Assembly: GCA_947646735.1 (NCBI GenBank)
Contig: CANTFK010000986.1
Coordinates: forward strand, 62,001 to 126,000
Source: Peronospora farinosa
Lineage: Eukaryota; Oomycota; Peronosporomycetes; Peronosporales; Peronosporaceae
Reading direction: 5' to 3'
Length of the DNA: 64,000 nucleotides
The stretch's first letter is position 1. The number at the start of each line of letters is the position of its first letter. This document shows, one piece after another, positions 52,895-63,635 of the stretch. The translations under genes were made by a program, and so were the position numbers. The notes under the pieces were generated by a model that saw nothing but the letters and a program-made list of their open reading frames with translations, had not been told where the DNA came from and searched no databases.

Positions 52895-53767
52895 TGGTGA
52901 GGGTAGGCGGGTTAGCGGCCTCGGGCTGTCGTGAACTCGCGGCTACAGGGGTAGCCGAAACATTGGGCTGCTGGGCAGCAGGCGCATAATGCGTTCGTTG
53001 GGATTTCAATTTTCCCCGGGCCTTCAATTTAGCGTAATCATAACGCATCTTCCGCTCAAGTCGGATATCTGCCACATCGGCGCTTGCCCGTAGGGCCCAC
53101 ATGCTGCTTAAACGTCGCGCATAATGCGCCCAGCGGCTGAAAGCCGTGTCTTCTTCGTCCTCGGTTTCCCCCGCGAACAGAAGGATGGGAACACCCTTCA
53201 TCGGAGGAACTGGCGCACCGCGCACTTGCCTATTAAGGCGTGCCAAGTATTGGCTTTGAGTAGTGATATGGGGCTCCAGATATCGTTGTCGAAGTGCCGT
53301 GCGTGTGGCAACATCCTCAGGCGAAATGGCCTCAGGCCCAATGGTCCAACCAGAAAGGGAATGCCCAGATGCTTCCTTTAGGCGTTCTTCCACCGTAGGT
53401 GGCTTGAACCTGTACTGTCGGTGATCCTTCAGCCGCGTCATGTTCTTCGTTCGGCGCTTGGCGCCTTCCTCTTGGTCGATGGACCGCTGTTGCTGCTCGT
53501 CGAGTGGGTTGGTAACCGTTACCGTTGATGATACGTCAGGCGGGTCACGTAACGCTGTTAGCGCATCTGCTGCACCACGTTCAGGGAACGGATTCGGTGC
53601 ATGACGAGTGTCATCTTCACCCGTGAGGGGGCTAAAGGGGACCCATCGGGTCCCACAAAGACGGTGTCACTTTCGTAATCAACCGCTTCGTCAAGGTCGT
53701 CCTCAATGAGGTCCCGAAGAGTCATTGACTCATTGCCAGGAGGCGTCATGCTATGTGCCGTGAACAA
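52467..53767 (-). CDS. antisense reading frame of element B, coiled-coil protein
   Basis: Starts 94 bp inside the 3' LTR on the opposite strand. 53767-53558 encodes MFTAHSMTPPGNESM and an acidic stretch; a one-base shift near 53590 leads to a frame that is open from there to 52467 (annotatable from ATG 53441, 324 aa). It has RWAHYARRLSSMWALRASAD, a basic KLKARGKLKSQRTHY, a KRPRR NLS-like motif, and a C-terminal coiled coil ([32 protein letters not shown]). More than half lies outside pol, so it is not a mere shadow of pol. Family and function unknown. Confidence 0.6.
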
Positions 53768-53848
53768 ACCGTGAGGTTTAAAGCGTTCGCTAAAGCACTA
53801 CCTCTACGAGGATAAATGACGAGTGACATTCTATGGGAATGTCAGTCT

Positions 53849-53860
53849 GGTGGAGGAGGG
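53849..53860 (+). other. polypurine tract, family B
   Basis: GGTGGAGGAGGG directly before the 3' LTR. Confidence 0.8.
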
Positions 53861-54501
53861 TGTAACGGGGTTACACGACGGTTGTAGCGTCTTTCCGAGA
53901 GTTTACGGTTAAACTCTCCTTTTGTATTGCATAAAATGCATTATTATATTTCTCTTTAGAGAGGTATTAAGTATGAGCGTTAAGATATGGTATTCGGTAA
54001 TACCGTATCTTATCGATTGGGATTCGATAAATCACTAACGCTGTATTAAGTACATCATATACGGATGTCTGGACGATACACCGTCTAATAGCAAACTGTG
54101 CATCTAATAATTACTATTATAGTAATTAATATAGTGTAGTGTACTTAGAGTAGGACTATTCATAAAATCTTAAAGCGTAAATATAATCATTTCTCCTTTT
54201 GAGTTTAAGACCACAAGTCGTTCTGGCTTGTTCTCTTGTGCACTTCGTGCGTTGGTTCCCTAAACCTTTAAGCTTCTAGCTTGTTCTTGCACTCTGTGCG
54301 TTGGTTATCTGAACCTTAAGCTTATTGCTTGACTGACTAAAGTCTCTTTCCTCATTCCTTGGAACAGGGTGACTTTAAGTCGTTTAATTAGTTCCTTAGA
54401 ACTAAGTGGCTTTTAGCCTTAACTCTATTTAGTTCTCTCGAACTAAGAGGCTTCCAGCCGAAAGTCTTCCTCTGGCTAAAGAGCTGTGCAGCTCCGCTAC
54501 A
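53861..54501 (+). repeat. 3' LTR, family B
   Basis: 641 bp, TGTAACGGGG...CCGCTACA, highly similar to 46477-47113 with scattered substitutions and small indels. Followed by CTCAT. Confidence 0.93.
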
Positions 54502-54606
54502 CTCATGGTAGCTTGTACGGCGAGGAAGGACTCGAACTTACTGACGTAGTAGGTGGCTTTCAGGACCTAATCTTGTGGCATCAGCTTACGGAGGAGGCTC
54601 GGTGTG
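54502..54606 (+). pseudogene. NLP copy 1, middle part
   Basis: After the CTCAT duplication the NLP C-terminal region continues in phase: a Gly/Glu-rich stretch and DLILWHQLTEEAR, typical of the family's last third. It is cut at 54606 by element C. Together with 45879-46476 and 62601-62688 it accounts for the whole gene. Confidence 0.88.
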
Positions 54607-55208
54607 TGTAACGGGCTCAACGTTATACGTACCCGTTAAGTATGCGATAGTTAACGGGCAGGTCTTAAAAGGTACGTAAGTACTTAAGACCTGTAGCTCG
54701 GGTGAGTCACACCATGTGTTACACCCTTGCGTATGTGATATACACTAGGTGTATTCACATTGATGGGGATGACGCCCAGCTGGGACTAGGCGTCATCAAA
54801 TGACGTCAGTCAGTTACGTCATTGAGCGAGCTTAAATATATTTAAGCTCGCACGTTGGGATGCGCATCTATAGAGATGGCACCCATCATTACATATTAAC
54901 CAATCAGTAGTTAGATTTATATTTAGTTAAAATCTATTAAATATAAATCAGTCTTGAATTTACTTAAACAAGCACACCACGCACGAGAAGTTGAGAAACT
55001 TCTGCGTGACGTCGGTGCTTGCAAGCGTTAAGAAGTTCGTTGCAATCTCGCTTAAGCGAGAGGCAACTGTTGGTACGACTGCTTAAGCAGTCTACCAACC
55101 TCCCAAATACCCTCGCACGCGAAGGTAAGACGGTATAACCGCTTCCTCGCTTGTGTATAAGGTGTGTACTAGTAGCACGAGGCAACTTCGTAAAAGTGCC
55201 CGTCTACG
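54607..55208 (+). repeat. 5' LTR, family C
   Basis: 602 bp, TGTAACGGGCTCAACG...CCCGTCTACG (final A changed to G). PBS-like TGGTAGTCTT starts at 55211. A dense series of palindromes runs through it, including the 26-bp perfect palindrome at 54826-54851 and 16-bp ones at 55046-55061 and 55077-55092. Confidence 0.93.
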
Positions 55209-55267
55209 CTTGGTAGTCTTATTAGTCCTTCCCACAACCCGTCTTTCTGAGCGTGCGTGTGGTTTAG

Positions 55268-56320
55268 ATGGTCCTTAATATGAACTGGAGTGAATTCCCT
55301 TACCTCTCCCAACATCATAGGGAGTTGGCAGAGCATATGGCGCAGGGACTTGGTGAACAAGCCCTGGTCAACCTCTTGCAATGTCCTCCTGAGCAACATG
55401 TTGCTCAGTTGGAGCAATTTGAGGCGTTTGTGCTCGGACAGCGTAGAAACGCGTCCGAGGTAAACAGCCAAGCCACCGCTGAGTCCATCAGTAAGACTCA
55501 GGATGAGCTTAGGCTTGAGCAGGCACGGAATGAGGCGCTCAACAGGACTGTTGAGACGCTCTCTGCCCGGCCTGCTCAACCGAGGCCCATTCGGATGGAC
55601 CCTCCGAAGTTCGATGGAACTAGCCCTCACACGATTGTTCACTGGCTATTAGCAGTTGAGAAATGTGGAGTGGCGCAGCTCATCGAAGACGACACCAGAA
55701 TGGTGTCGTATGCCATGTCCAACTTGCGTGGCAAAGCGTCAGAGTGGGCATGCTCTGCGCTGATGGCTAATACTGATGCATTTCCATCATGAACGATCGT
55801 TAAGTCAAAGATTCGCGCCATGTATCAGCCGCCTAACAACGAAGTGTTGCTTATGGCGCGCTTCTTTGGAGCACGACAGGCGAAACGCTCTCTGCAAGAA
55901 TTTGTGCAGGAGATGCGTTCGCTGTCGGCGTCCATCAATGGGGAACCGATACCAGAGCGTATCAAGGTAGCCACGTTCATGAATGGACTTAGGCATGGCC
56001 CATCGCGTCAGGACCTTTTCAGAAAGGTGCCAGCGACGATGGAAGAGGCAATTGACATTGCCTTAGTTGAGGAGCAATCCTACAACAGCGCCTCGGCGAC
56101 AGCCTATTGCAGGCCGTCGACCGAAAAGTCTGATGCCACTCCCATGCAGTTAGTCAATGCAGATGTGATCTGCTACAAGTGCGGCAAGCGCGGCCATATG
56201 ATAGCTCGCTGCCATGTCGAACTTGCTGCTGGGGCCAAGGCGCCCATTGAAAAGTCTCCCAACCCGAAGGGTAGTGCGAATAATCGTGCACGTCGCACGG
56301 ATTCATTCGACCCCCGATAA
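55268..56320 (+). pseudogene. gag: gag, family C
   Basis: 55268-55792 and 55820-56320 are one frame interrupted by TGA at 55790-55792 (the remnant at 1-1320 reads on here). Core PPKFDGTSPHTIVHWLLAVE and KVATFMNGLRHGPSRQDLF; zinc knuckle CYKCGKRGHMIARC near 56170-56211. Without the nonsense codon it would be about 350 residues, like family B. Confidence 0.88.
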
Positions 56321-56389
56321 GTCGGGAAATGCGGGAGCGCAGTAGGGGCGGGATGCCCTACTGTCGCGGACTCTGAATCTACCCCTAAG

Positions 56390-57290
56390 TTCAGAGTGAT
56401 CGAACAAATGGGTAGCATAGTCTCTGAGGTTCCAAAAGGTCGGACCTCAACCCTTTTGGTCTATAGCGCTCGAGTACGAGGCTATGACCAAATGATGAAC
56501 CTTCTCGTGGATTCGGGTGCATCTCAAAACTTTGTGAAACTCGCGGCTCTAAAAAGAGACCGGCGAGTTATGAGTCGCTTTGCCAGGATGGCAAGCTAGA
56601 ATAGGCGATCGTTCGTTTAGCGAACGGCGCGCTCGTCAAATCGGAGGGAGTTCAAGTTGAACTCGCCTTCAGTTTCAGTGACTTCTTTTGTAAAGAGAAG
56701 TTCACAGTGCTAGGTATGGAGAGTCCGTATGACCTCATCCTAGGCATGCCTTGGTTGGATAAACACCAACCATGGATAGACTGGCGTACACGCACAGTTG
56801 CTAGCTCTACGCAAGACACCGGAAAGGATGTGCTCTTGCGAGAGGCTTATGTGTCTGATTCTGTGTCCAACACAGTCTAGGGTGCGATGACGGTATGTCA
56901 ATCGACACCAGGAACTACCCAGCTCGAAAGGAGTGGTGTAGTTGGAAGTGCACTGGCGGAAAGCCAGGTGACACAAATTTCTACCCAACTCTAGGAGACT
57001 GGTGTAGTGAATGGGACGATGACAAGTAGTCATGCGTCCAATGGTCTTGCATAGAGCCGAGAGACTGTGGCAGTTGATGGTGGGCTGACAGGAAGTAAAG
57101 CGTGACAAGAGCCGGCACAGAGCCATGAGCCTGGTGCGGTTGGGAGGAGTGCGTTAGCTATAATATCAACGACACCTTCTTCCAGGTCAAAGGTCGTGGT
57201 GACTCAAAGAACGAACAACAGACGTAGTAAGACCATCAAGGGCACGTCGAAACGAGTGACCCTTGGATCATTCTCGGTCCAAGAAGACGG
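56390..57290 (+). pseudogene. pol: protease and pol linker, family C
   Basis: 56396-56599 has MMNLLVDSGASQNFVKLAAL (active site) and ends at a stop; LILGMPWLDKHQPWIDWRTR follows near 56738-56797. 56880-57290 is a linker with several stops and GVVVGSALAES-type segments; 57294-57569 is an acidic pre-RT frame. Confidence 0.75.
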
Positions 57291-57586
57291 ACCATGTTCG
57301 AGGTCGTCGAAGACAAGATGCCGGAGGCATCCTCAGTTGAGGTGCTCCAGCTTATTTTGGCATCTGCCGAGGAGATAGTAAATCTCTCGGAGATGACGTG
57401 GGATCTGTTCCTGTACGAACTAAAGGAAGGAAAGATCCACGAGATAGTTGCACCAGTTCCAGAAGAGAACGTGGTGGACTGTTGCTCATCGTCCACAATA
57501 AGCGAGAGCGTCTTTGACCCAAAACCGACAAGAAGAAACAGTTTGCTGCTCAAGGCTGGGATGCCTTGAAGTAAAGCCCGTTTTAT

Positions 57587-58480
57587 ATGATATTATGTGA
57601 CGTTTTCCCAGCAGAAATGCCGAGCCGCCTATCGGTCGATAGGGGCATCAGGCACGAGATTGAACTGGAGCCTGACACCAAGTATTGTGTGACCAGGCAA
57701 TGGCCGTTGCCGAAAGAACAAGTCGATTACATGGATGAGTTCTTCGACAAGCGATCAAAGGCGGGACATGTACGTGAGAGAAAGTTGACTCACAGCAGCC
57801 CGACCTTTTGTGTGCGTAAAACAACAGGTGGGTGGCGCGTGTTTCATGCTTATAATAAGCTGAACACGGCCACCATTCTGGAGCAGACGCCGATCTCGCG
57901 GAAAGATGTCTTGTTGAACTCCATGGGAAAGTCAACTATCTTTTCCGCGTTGGATCTGAAGGATGGTACTATCAAACTCTCATGATAGATACTGATGTAG
58001 CAAAACGGCAGTAATCAACCCAAGCGGTATGCTGTGGGAGTGGCTTGTGATGCCACAAGGACTGAAAAATGCTTTAGCGACATTCAACCGAGTGGTGGCT
58101 CACGTGATGCGTCAGCGCCGTGCCTACTCGCCCCATTAATTTGACGCTGTATTCGTGCATAGTAGGGCGGAGGACGGTCTGAGCGCAATGGAGTCGCACA
58201 AGCGCCATTTAGACGCTGTGTTGCACACTCTGGGTGACGTTCAATTATACGTTGACTTGCAAAAGTGCGTAATAGGGGTCCCCGAGATACCGGTACTGGG
58301 CTGCATCGTAGGGTCACATGGTGTACGAGCAGGCACAGAAAAGGTAAAGGCTATCAAGGAATGGTCAGTCCCACGACACGTGAAGTATCGGCGCGGATTC
58401 CTTGAGTTCGCTAATTACTTGCATAAAGTAAAGCAAGAAGTGTGCGGAGCGAACGAAGCCATTGTCTGACCTTCAAAAAA
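57587..58480 (+). pseudogene. pol: reverse transcriptase, family C
   Basis: 57587-57985 carries [40 protein letters not shown] and TIFSALDLKDG, then a frameshift. [20 protein letters not shown] follows. The catalytic box reads stop-F-D-A near 58136-58147 instead of YFDD, so the active site is lost. 58155-58469 holds the thumb (LQKCVIGVPEIPVLGCIVGS). Confidence 0.85.
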
Positions 58481-59000
58481 GGGATGCAGAATGGACTTGG
58501 TCTAAGGATCAAGAAGATGTGTTCACACCAGTGAAGCAACCTCTTGTTGAGGCACCGGTCGTGGCATTGCCAGACGCGGATAAGCCTTTTAGCGTCGTTT
58601 GCGATGCAAGCAATTTTGCAATCGGCAGCGCGCTCATGCAGAAGGACGACAGCGGCCTTGACCGTGTCATTACGTATCAGTCTTGGCTTTTGAAATCCGC
58701 AGAGCTGAATTACCCTGTGCAGGACAAGGAGATACTTTCAATTAAGTATGCCCTTGGGTAAAGTTTCAAGTGCACCTCGTAGGCACCGAACCTTTTGTGG
58801 TTTATACGGATCACGAATCACTGCGGACCGCTATAAATTCACCGCACCTCTCGCCGAGAATGGCTAGGGCTAACATTCTTCTTTGAATTTAATTCTAAAG
58901 TTGAATATAAGCCGGGTAAGTCGAATGTCTTGGCTGACGCGTTATCGCGCAGACCAGACTTCGAGGCAAGACACCAGGATAGTGTGTCTCGTGCGAAAGC
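58462..59000 (+). pseudogene. pol: RNase H, family C
   Basis: 58462-58761 has [20 protein letters not shown] and LNYPVQDKEILSIKYALG, then a frameshift; YTDHESLRTAINSPHLSPRM follows near 58803-58862 and [15 protein letters not shown] near 58929-58975. Confidence 0.8.
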
Positions 59001-59075
59001 ACAAGTTGAGTCGTCAACATTGGCAGCCATGAAGGCCTACCATGTGACGACTTCAATGACCTCCGATGTCAAAGA

Positions 59076-61140
59076 GTGTTACAGTCAGGACGAACATTGT
59101 CGCCTGCTGTCGTATCTTTTAGTGGGCGAAAGGTTGCACTTCCGTCACATTTGGAAGCGAAGTTATATCGCTTTAGTAACCGTGATGGCCTATTATGGCA
59201 TAAGCTGTCACCTTGTGATCCCTTAAGATTCTATGTCCCTAATGGCACAGATCTCAAGCTGATGATACTTCACGAGTGCCATGATGCGCCATCTAGTGGG
59301 CATCTGGGTCGTGAAAAGACATTCTTACGAGTGTCAGGGAAATTTTGGTGGTCCCTCCTATACCAGTGGGTGGCCAACTATATTCGCTCTTGCGAAGAGT
59401 GTCAGCGCATAAAGCCTTCACCTTCTCGCAATGCGCCACTGAAGCCACTGCCGATTCCAACTGAATGTTGGAAGTCGGTCAGTTTGGACTTTATGTTTGG
59501 ATTACTGACTGACCATATAGGCAGGACGGGGCTCGTCGTCTTTGTAGACAGACTGAGCAAGATGGTGCATTTGGCACCATGTAGCACCAAGATCTCAGGA
59601 AAAGAGGCTGCCCTCTTGTTTCTGGATCACGTGTACCGACTACACGGGATGCCTGAATCCATAGTATCGGACCGAGATCCGCGTATTACGTCGGGTTTTT
59701 GGCGACATATGTTTTAGCTGCTGGGAAGCAAGCTCCACATGTCAACCGCTTATCATCCCCAGACCGATGGCCATACAGAACGTGCCAATCGAGTCGTGGC
59801 GGATGTGTTGCGTACAGTAGCGACTCCCAAAGAATGGAGCAAGCAATTGCCATTCGTGGAGCTCGCTATTAATAACAGTGTTCACGCCAGTACGGGTGAA
59901 ACACTGTTTTACATTAACGGACTGCGTCATCCTCGAACGCCAGTCTCGTTTGTGCGCAGCCCGAGTCTTAGTGGGGGAAGGCCCCTCACTTCGCTCGGTG
60001 CGAATGCCAAAGAGAGCCAAGGTTGCCCTAGTGACACTGCTAATTTAGCAGTGGTCACGGCACCTATAGGTGTCACAGAGGAGGCACGGTAAGAAATGCC
60101 AGTGCTCCTTGATGATGACACTATAGTGTATCAACAGCGTCGACCCATGACCAACCTCTTGGAAGTGTCATAGGCGAGCTGGATGCTACAAGCGTTATCG
60201 AAGCTCAGCGCTTCGTGGATGAGCGATTTGCCATCACACGTAAAGTCCGTGACGCGATGTTAAGCGCATGGGAGAAGCAAAAACAATATGCAGACCAGCA
60301 TGGTCGCAAAAACAATGAACACTTTAGTGTGGGGGACAAAGTGCTATTAAGTACTGCTACCCTACCTAAACATGCAATTTCTGTACTACCTTTTTGGTGG
60401 TACTACAAAGCTATTGCCCCGGTTCATTGGGCCCTTTACAGTGGTTGAAGAAGTTGGAGACCTAAATTATAGGCTCACTCTCCCACCGTATATAACGACG
60501 CACCCCGTATTCTGCGTGGGTCGTCTGAAACAATATGCTGATCCAGCAGAGATCACATATCCGCATCGGTCTAACGAGACCGATAGTGACGCCGACTGTG
60601 AGTCGAGCGTCGCGACCGATCAGGCGACGAGGAAGCCGAGAAGCTCCCCGTGTATGAACGAGGCGATAGAGGACTCGGTGATCGAGGAGGACTCCGCGCT
60701 TGACGCGGGTATCTCATCACCAGTCGCTCTAATATGTCCAAACGGGTCTTCAGGCGGTCATACCCCTTGACGGTCCCTCGTCCTCACATCGCGCAGATCC
60801 AAAGTCATTCGCGAGACTTGACTATCGAGATCTGTCACCTGTCTCTTCAGCGCAGCAGACTCAGCCTGCGACTGAACAACAGCAGGGTAGGCAGCTGCGA
60901 TTAGGTGGGCGTAATCGCCACTCCTATCGGGCGCCACCTGTGTTGGTGGACACGGATGGGAACACGCGCTTCCTTGTTGAAAGGCTGTTAACCCACCGGT
61001 TTGTGAAGCGAAAGCTCCAAATCCTGGTCCAGTGGAAGGGTTACCCAACGAGCTTTGACTCGTGGGATCCTGTGGACGCTTTGCGCGTCGACGTGCCTGG
61101 TCTGGTGGCTGCTTATGTGAGCAGCACCAGCTGTCTTCTT
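59076..61140 (+). pseudogene. pol: integrase and chromodomain, family C
   Basis: 59076-59717: zinc domain ([25 protein letters not shown]), SLDFMFGLLTDHIG, SDRDPRITSGFWRHMF then a stop. 59739-60092: HPQTDGHTERANRVVADVLR and FYINGLRHPR. 60215-60448 and 60372-60770: tether (LLPRFIGPFTVVEEVGDLNY, HPVFCVGRLKQYADP). 60940-61130: chromodomain TRFLVERLLTHRFVKRK, VQWKGYPTSFDSWDP. Frame breaks at about 59715, 60095 and 60400. DDE residues are still present. Confidence 0.88.
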
Positions 61141-61897
61141 TCTGCTAGGTCCGGAAGGACTAGCAGAAGCAGCGTGGCGAGAATCAATTGGGGGTCGCTT
61201 ACCGCCCATAATTTCATTTGCACGCTTTATGGCGAAGCTGATTCGCTGCGACCGCTGTTTCGTTGCATCTTCATGCAAGGTAACACGGCGCCGAAGTAGT
61301 CGTCGGCTGTTTCATTAGAAGCGCTGCGCTAGACCCATCCGAGTGCATCCACTCAGATGGAGGTGGCATTGGTGGCAAGCCACCACTCACGTAGCCGCCC
61401 TCGCGACGGCGGGCTAGTGAGGCCGAAGGTGTGCTTGGTGGAGCTTTAAGCTCACACTCACCTGAGTCTGACTCTCCATTATGGATTGTCAAGACATCAG
61501 CTTGAGGAGTTACATCTGACTGAGTCGCGACTACTCCTTTCGAAGTAGCGTGCTCAGTCTTAGTCGCTGCGCTCGTAGGCGCAGACGACGAGGCGTTACC
61601 TTCGCTTGTAGGAAGCATAGATGCTTCCTCAAGGACGGGTGCCTCAAATGATGGGGACATATGTCCCATCAGTGCACTATGCTCATCGCCACTTTGGGGT
61701 GATGGCAGTGGTGTGGTCTCATTGTAGTCAACAATGAGAGATCGATCTTCATCCACATTATCGTGAGACGGAAGATCCACTCCAATGCCTGACGCACTTT
61801 GCGACGGCTGCGATAAATCGCGGCGTGTGCGCTTAGTGCTGGACTGCATGGGTGCCTTTGCAGGCGACCCATCAGCCTTACCATTGTGGCATGAGTA
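60570..61897 (-). pseudogene. antisense reading frame of element C, coiled-coil protein
   Basis: Closely matches the C2 antisense frame (18106-19568). The start is damaged (MPQW then stop near 61890); 61849-61271 is the Ser/Thr-rich part, 61278-60988 the basic part (ATKQRSQRISFAIKRANEIM), 61048-60758 the coiled coil (ESAALKRQVTDLDSQVSRM), after which one extra base breaks the frame; homology runs on to about 60570. The codon that is TAG in C2 is TCG here. It overlaps the chromodomain fully. Confidence 0.6.
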
Positions 61898-61986
61898 CTG
61901 AGCAGACTAAAGCGGCGCGTTTATAAACGGCTCGCCAGTCTCTCTGTCTCCTAGGCGACGTTTTACAAAAATGTAAAAAATCGTTT

Positions 61987-61999
61987 TAAAGGGGGATGG
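61987..61999 (+). other. polypurine tract, family C
   Basis: TAAAGGGGGATGG-type purine run directly before the 3' LTR. Confidence 0.75.
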
Positions 62000-62600
62000 T
62001 GTAACGGGCTCAACGTTATACGTACCCGTTAAGTATGCGATACTTAACGGGAAGGTCTCAAAAGGTACGTAAGTACTTAAGACATGTCGCTCGGGTGAGA
62101 TACACCATGTGTCACACCCTTGCGTATGTGATATACACTAGGTGTATTCACATTGATGGGGATGACGCCCAGCTGGGACTAGGCGTCATCAAATGACGTC
62201 AGTCAGTTACGTCATTGAGCGAGCTTAAATATATTTAAGCTCGCACGTTGGGATGCGCATCTATAGAGAGGGCACCCATCATTACATATTAACCAATCAG
62301 TAGTTAGATTTATATTTAGTTAAAATCTATTAAATATAAATCAGTCTTGAATTTACTTAAACAAGCACACCACGCACGAGATGTTGAGAAACTTCTGCGT
62401 GACGTCGGTGTTGTAAGTGTTAAGAAGTTCGTTGCACTCTCGCTTAAGCGAGAGGCAACTGTTGGTACGACTGCTTAAGCAGTCGACCAACCTTCCAACC
62501 ACCCTCGCACGCAAAAGTAAGACGGTATAACCGCTTTTTCGCTTGTGCATAAGGTGTGTGCTCGTAGTACGAGGCAACTTCGTAGAAGTGCCCGTCTACA
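62000..62600 (+). repeat. 3' LTR, family C
   Basis: 601 bp, TGTAACGGGCTC...CCCGTCTACA, near identical to 54607-55208. The first hairpin is perfect here over 12 bp (62025-62036 with 62040-62051) and has one mismatch in the 5' copy. Confidence 0.93.
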
Positions 62601-62688
62601 GTGTGCCTTAAATTTAACGTACTGGCGCGTGCCCATTAACGATCAAAATTTTATGCAACAGCTGATACAAGAGTTTCCTTCCAAATGA
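62601..62688 (+). pseudogene. NLP copy 1, 3' end
   Basis: Starts with the GTGTG duplication and continues the NLP frame through VPINDQNFMQQL to a TGA at 62686-62688, the expected family C-terminus. 62689-62805 would be its 3' untranslated region; nothing else is seen there. Confidence 0.85.
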
Positions 62689-62805
62689 AGAGAAATCTGT
62701 TGGTGATACAACTTGTAGATAACATTATACGTAAATACAGCATTTACTGTTGTACTCTGTTTCTACTTTGAGCCTTGCTGAGGTTGTAAATTTGTCACAC
62801 TGAAG

Positions 62806-63066
62806 GCATGTCCGGCCATGCGCACTTTAAGCATGATAAGATTACGAATTGCGATGTGAAAGCTCTACCATTTACTGCACGATTCGACTAGACTTGTTCT
62901 TTGTATGAAGAACGAAATCTGGTTGTAAAGGTTCTTGAATAAACTATAATAAAACAACTTTGGTGATGCACATACTTCATCGACTTTTCTTGGTGACATC
63001 GCCTCCCACCATCTCATTATTCTTTTTTCATCCTGAACAAGAGTCAACAAGTGAAAATCTCCCACC
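62806..63066 (+). repeat. NLP upstream duplication, copy 2
   Basis: Near identical to 45630-45878, placing copy 2 directly downstream of copy 1 before the retrotransposons arrived. Confidence 0.85.
63010..63031 (+). promoter_or_regulatory. oomycete Inr/FPR-like core promoter, NLP2
   Basis: CTCATTATTCTTTTTTC, same spacing to ATG as in copy 1. Confidence 0.5.
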
Positions 63067-63635
63067 ATGAAGATCGCTGGCTTCCTATGTGTCGCTTTGG
63101 CCGGCATTACTACGGTCGTAGACCATGTAACGGCCAAGGAAGCTGGTTATATCAATGCGCCGTTGAAATCATGCCCGAAGTTTAGGAAGATCAATCACGA
63201 CGACATACGACCGTTTCACCAGCCTACCGCCGCTACGCTCGATGAAAAGGCTGCCGTCAAATTCAAACCGAGACTCACAATTGGTCCGCATCTATGCCAC
63301 GCATACCCTGTAGTAAGCCAAGAAGGTTATATTAGCGGTGGACTTAATCCTACCGGACCCTCTGACGGTCAATGCAAGGGAAATCGCTATGCGTCTCAAG
63401 TTTACGGGCGTGCAGCTTGGTACAAAGGAAAATATGCTATCATGTACGCATGGTACTTTCCGAAAGAGCAAATAAAGGATAAAGGTCATCGCTACGGCTG
63501 GCAAACTTGTATCTTGTGGCTCAACAACCCTGCTAACAAAGACCCGGAAATTTTGGCAGTCTCGCTGTCGTTAAACTACGCCTTCATGATCCATGGTCCT
63601 CCAGCACGTTCCAAAGTGGATGGCACGGCTGTAAA
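63067..63635 (+). pseudogene. NLP (necrosis-inducing-like protein) copy 2, 3' truncated
   Basis: Open from ATG 63067; about 189 native codons, then the LTR at 63636 takes over and the frame ends at 63669. Signal peptide residues 1-23 or so; Cys at 36 and 77 fit the conserved disulfide pair; AIMYAWYFPK at 124-133 is the plant-recognised NLP segment; GHRYGWQ at 140-146 lacks both acidic residues usual at heptapeptide positions 5 and 7. The missing last part corresponds to that found at 54502-54606 and 62601-62688 for copy 1. Family: type 1 NLP, secreted to the apoplast; non-cytotoxic members are common in biotrophic downy mildews. The upstream half is intact, so a truncated secreted protein could still be made. 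Confidence 0.9.

Larger units (their letters stand above)
46477..54501 (+). mobile_element. complete Ty3/gypsy chromodomain element, family B
   Basis: LTRs 46477-47113 and 53861-54501, PBS, gag, protease, RT, RNase H, integrase, chromodomain, antisense frame and polypurine tract, all in order, with CTCAT duplication. Only a few lesions: one nonsense codon in the protease, one frameshift before RT and one within integrase. It is the best-preserved element in the window and interrupts NLP copy 1. Confidence 0.95.
54607..62600 (+). mobile_element. complete Ty3/gypsy chromodomain element, family C
   Basis: LTRs 54607-55208 and 62000-62600, flanked by GTGTG (54602-54606 and 62601-62605). gag, protease, RT, RNase H, integrase and chromodomain lie on the plus strand, an antisense frame on the minus strand, and a polypurine tract at 61987-61999. 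It is more decayed than B, with many stops. It lies 105 bp downstream of B inside the same NLP gene. Confidence 0.94.
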
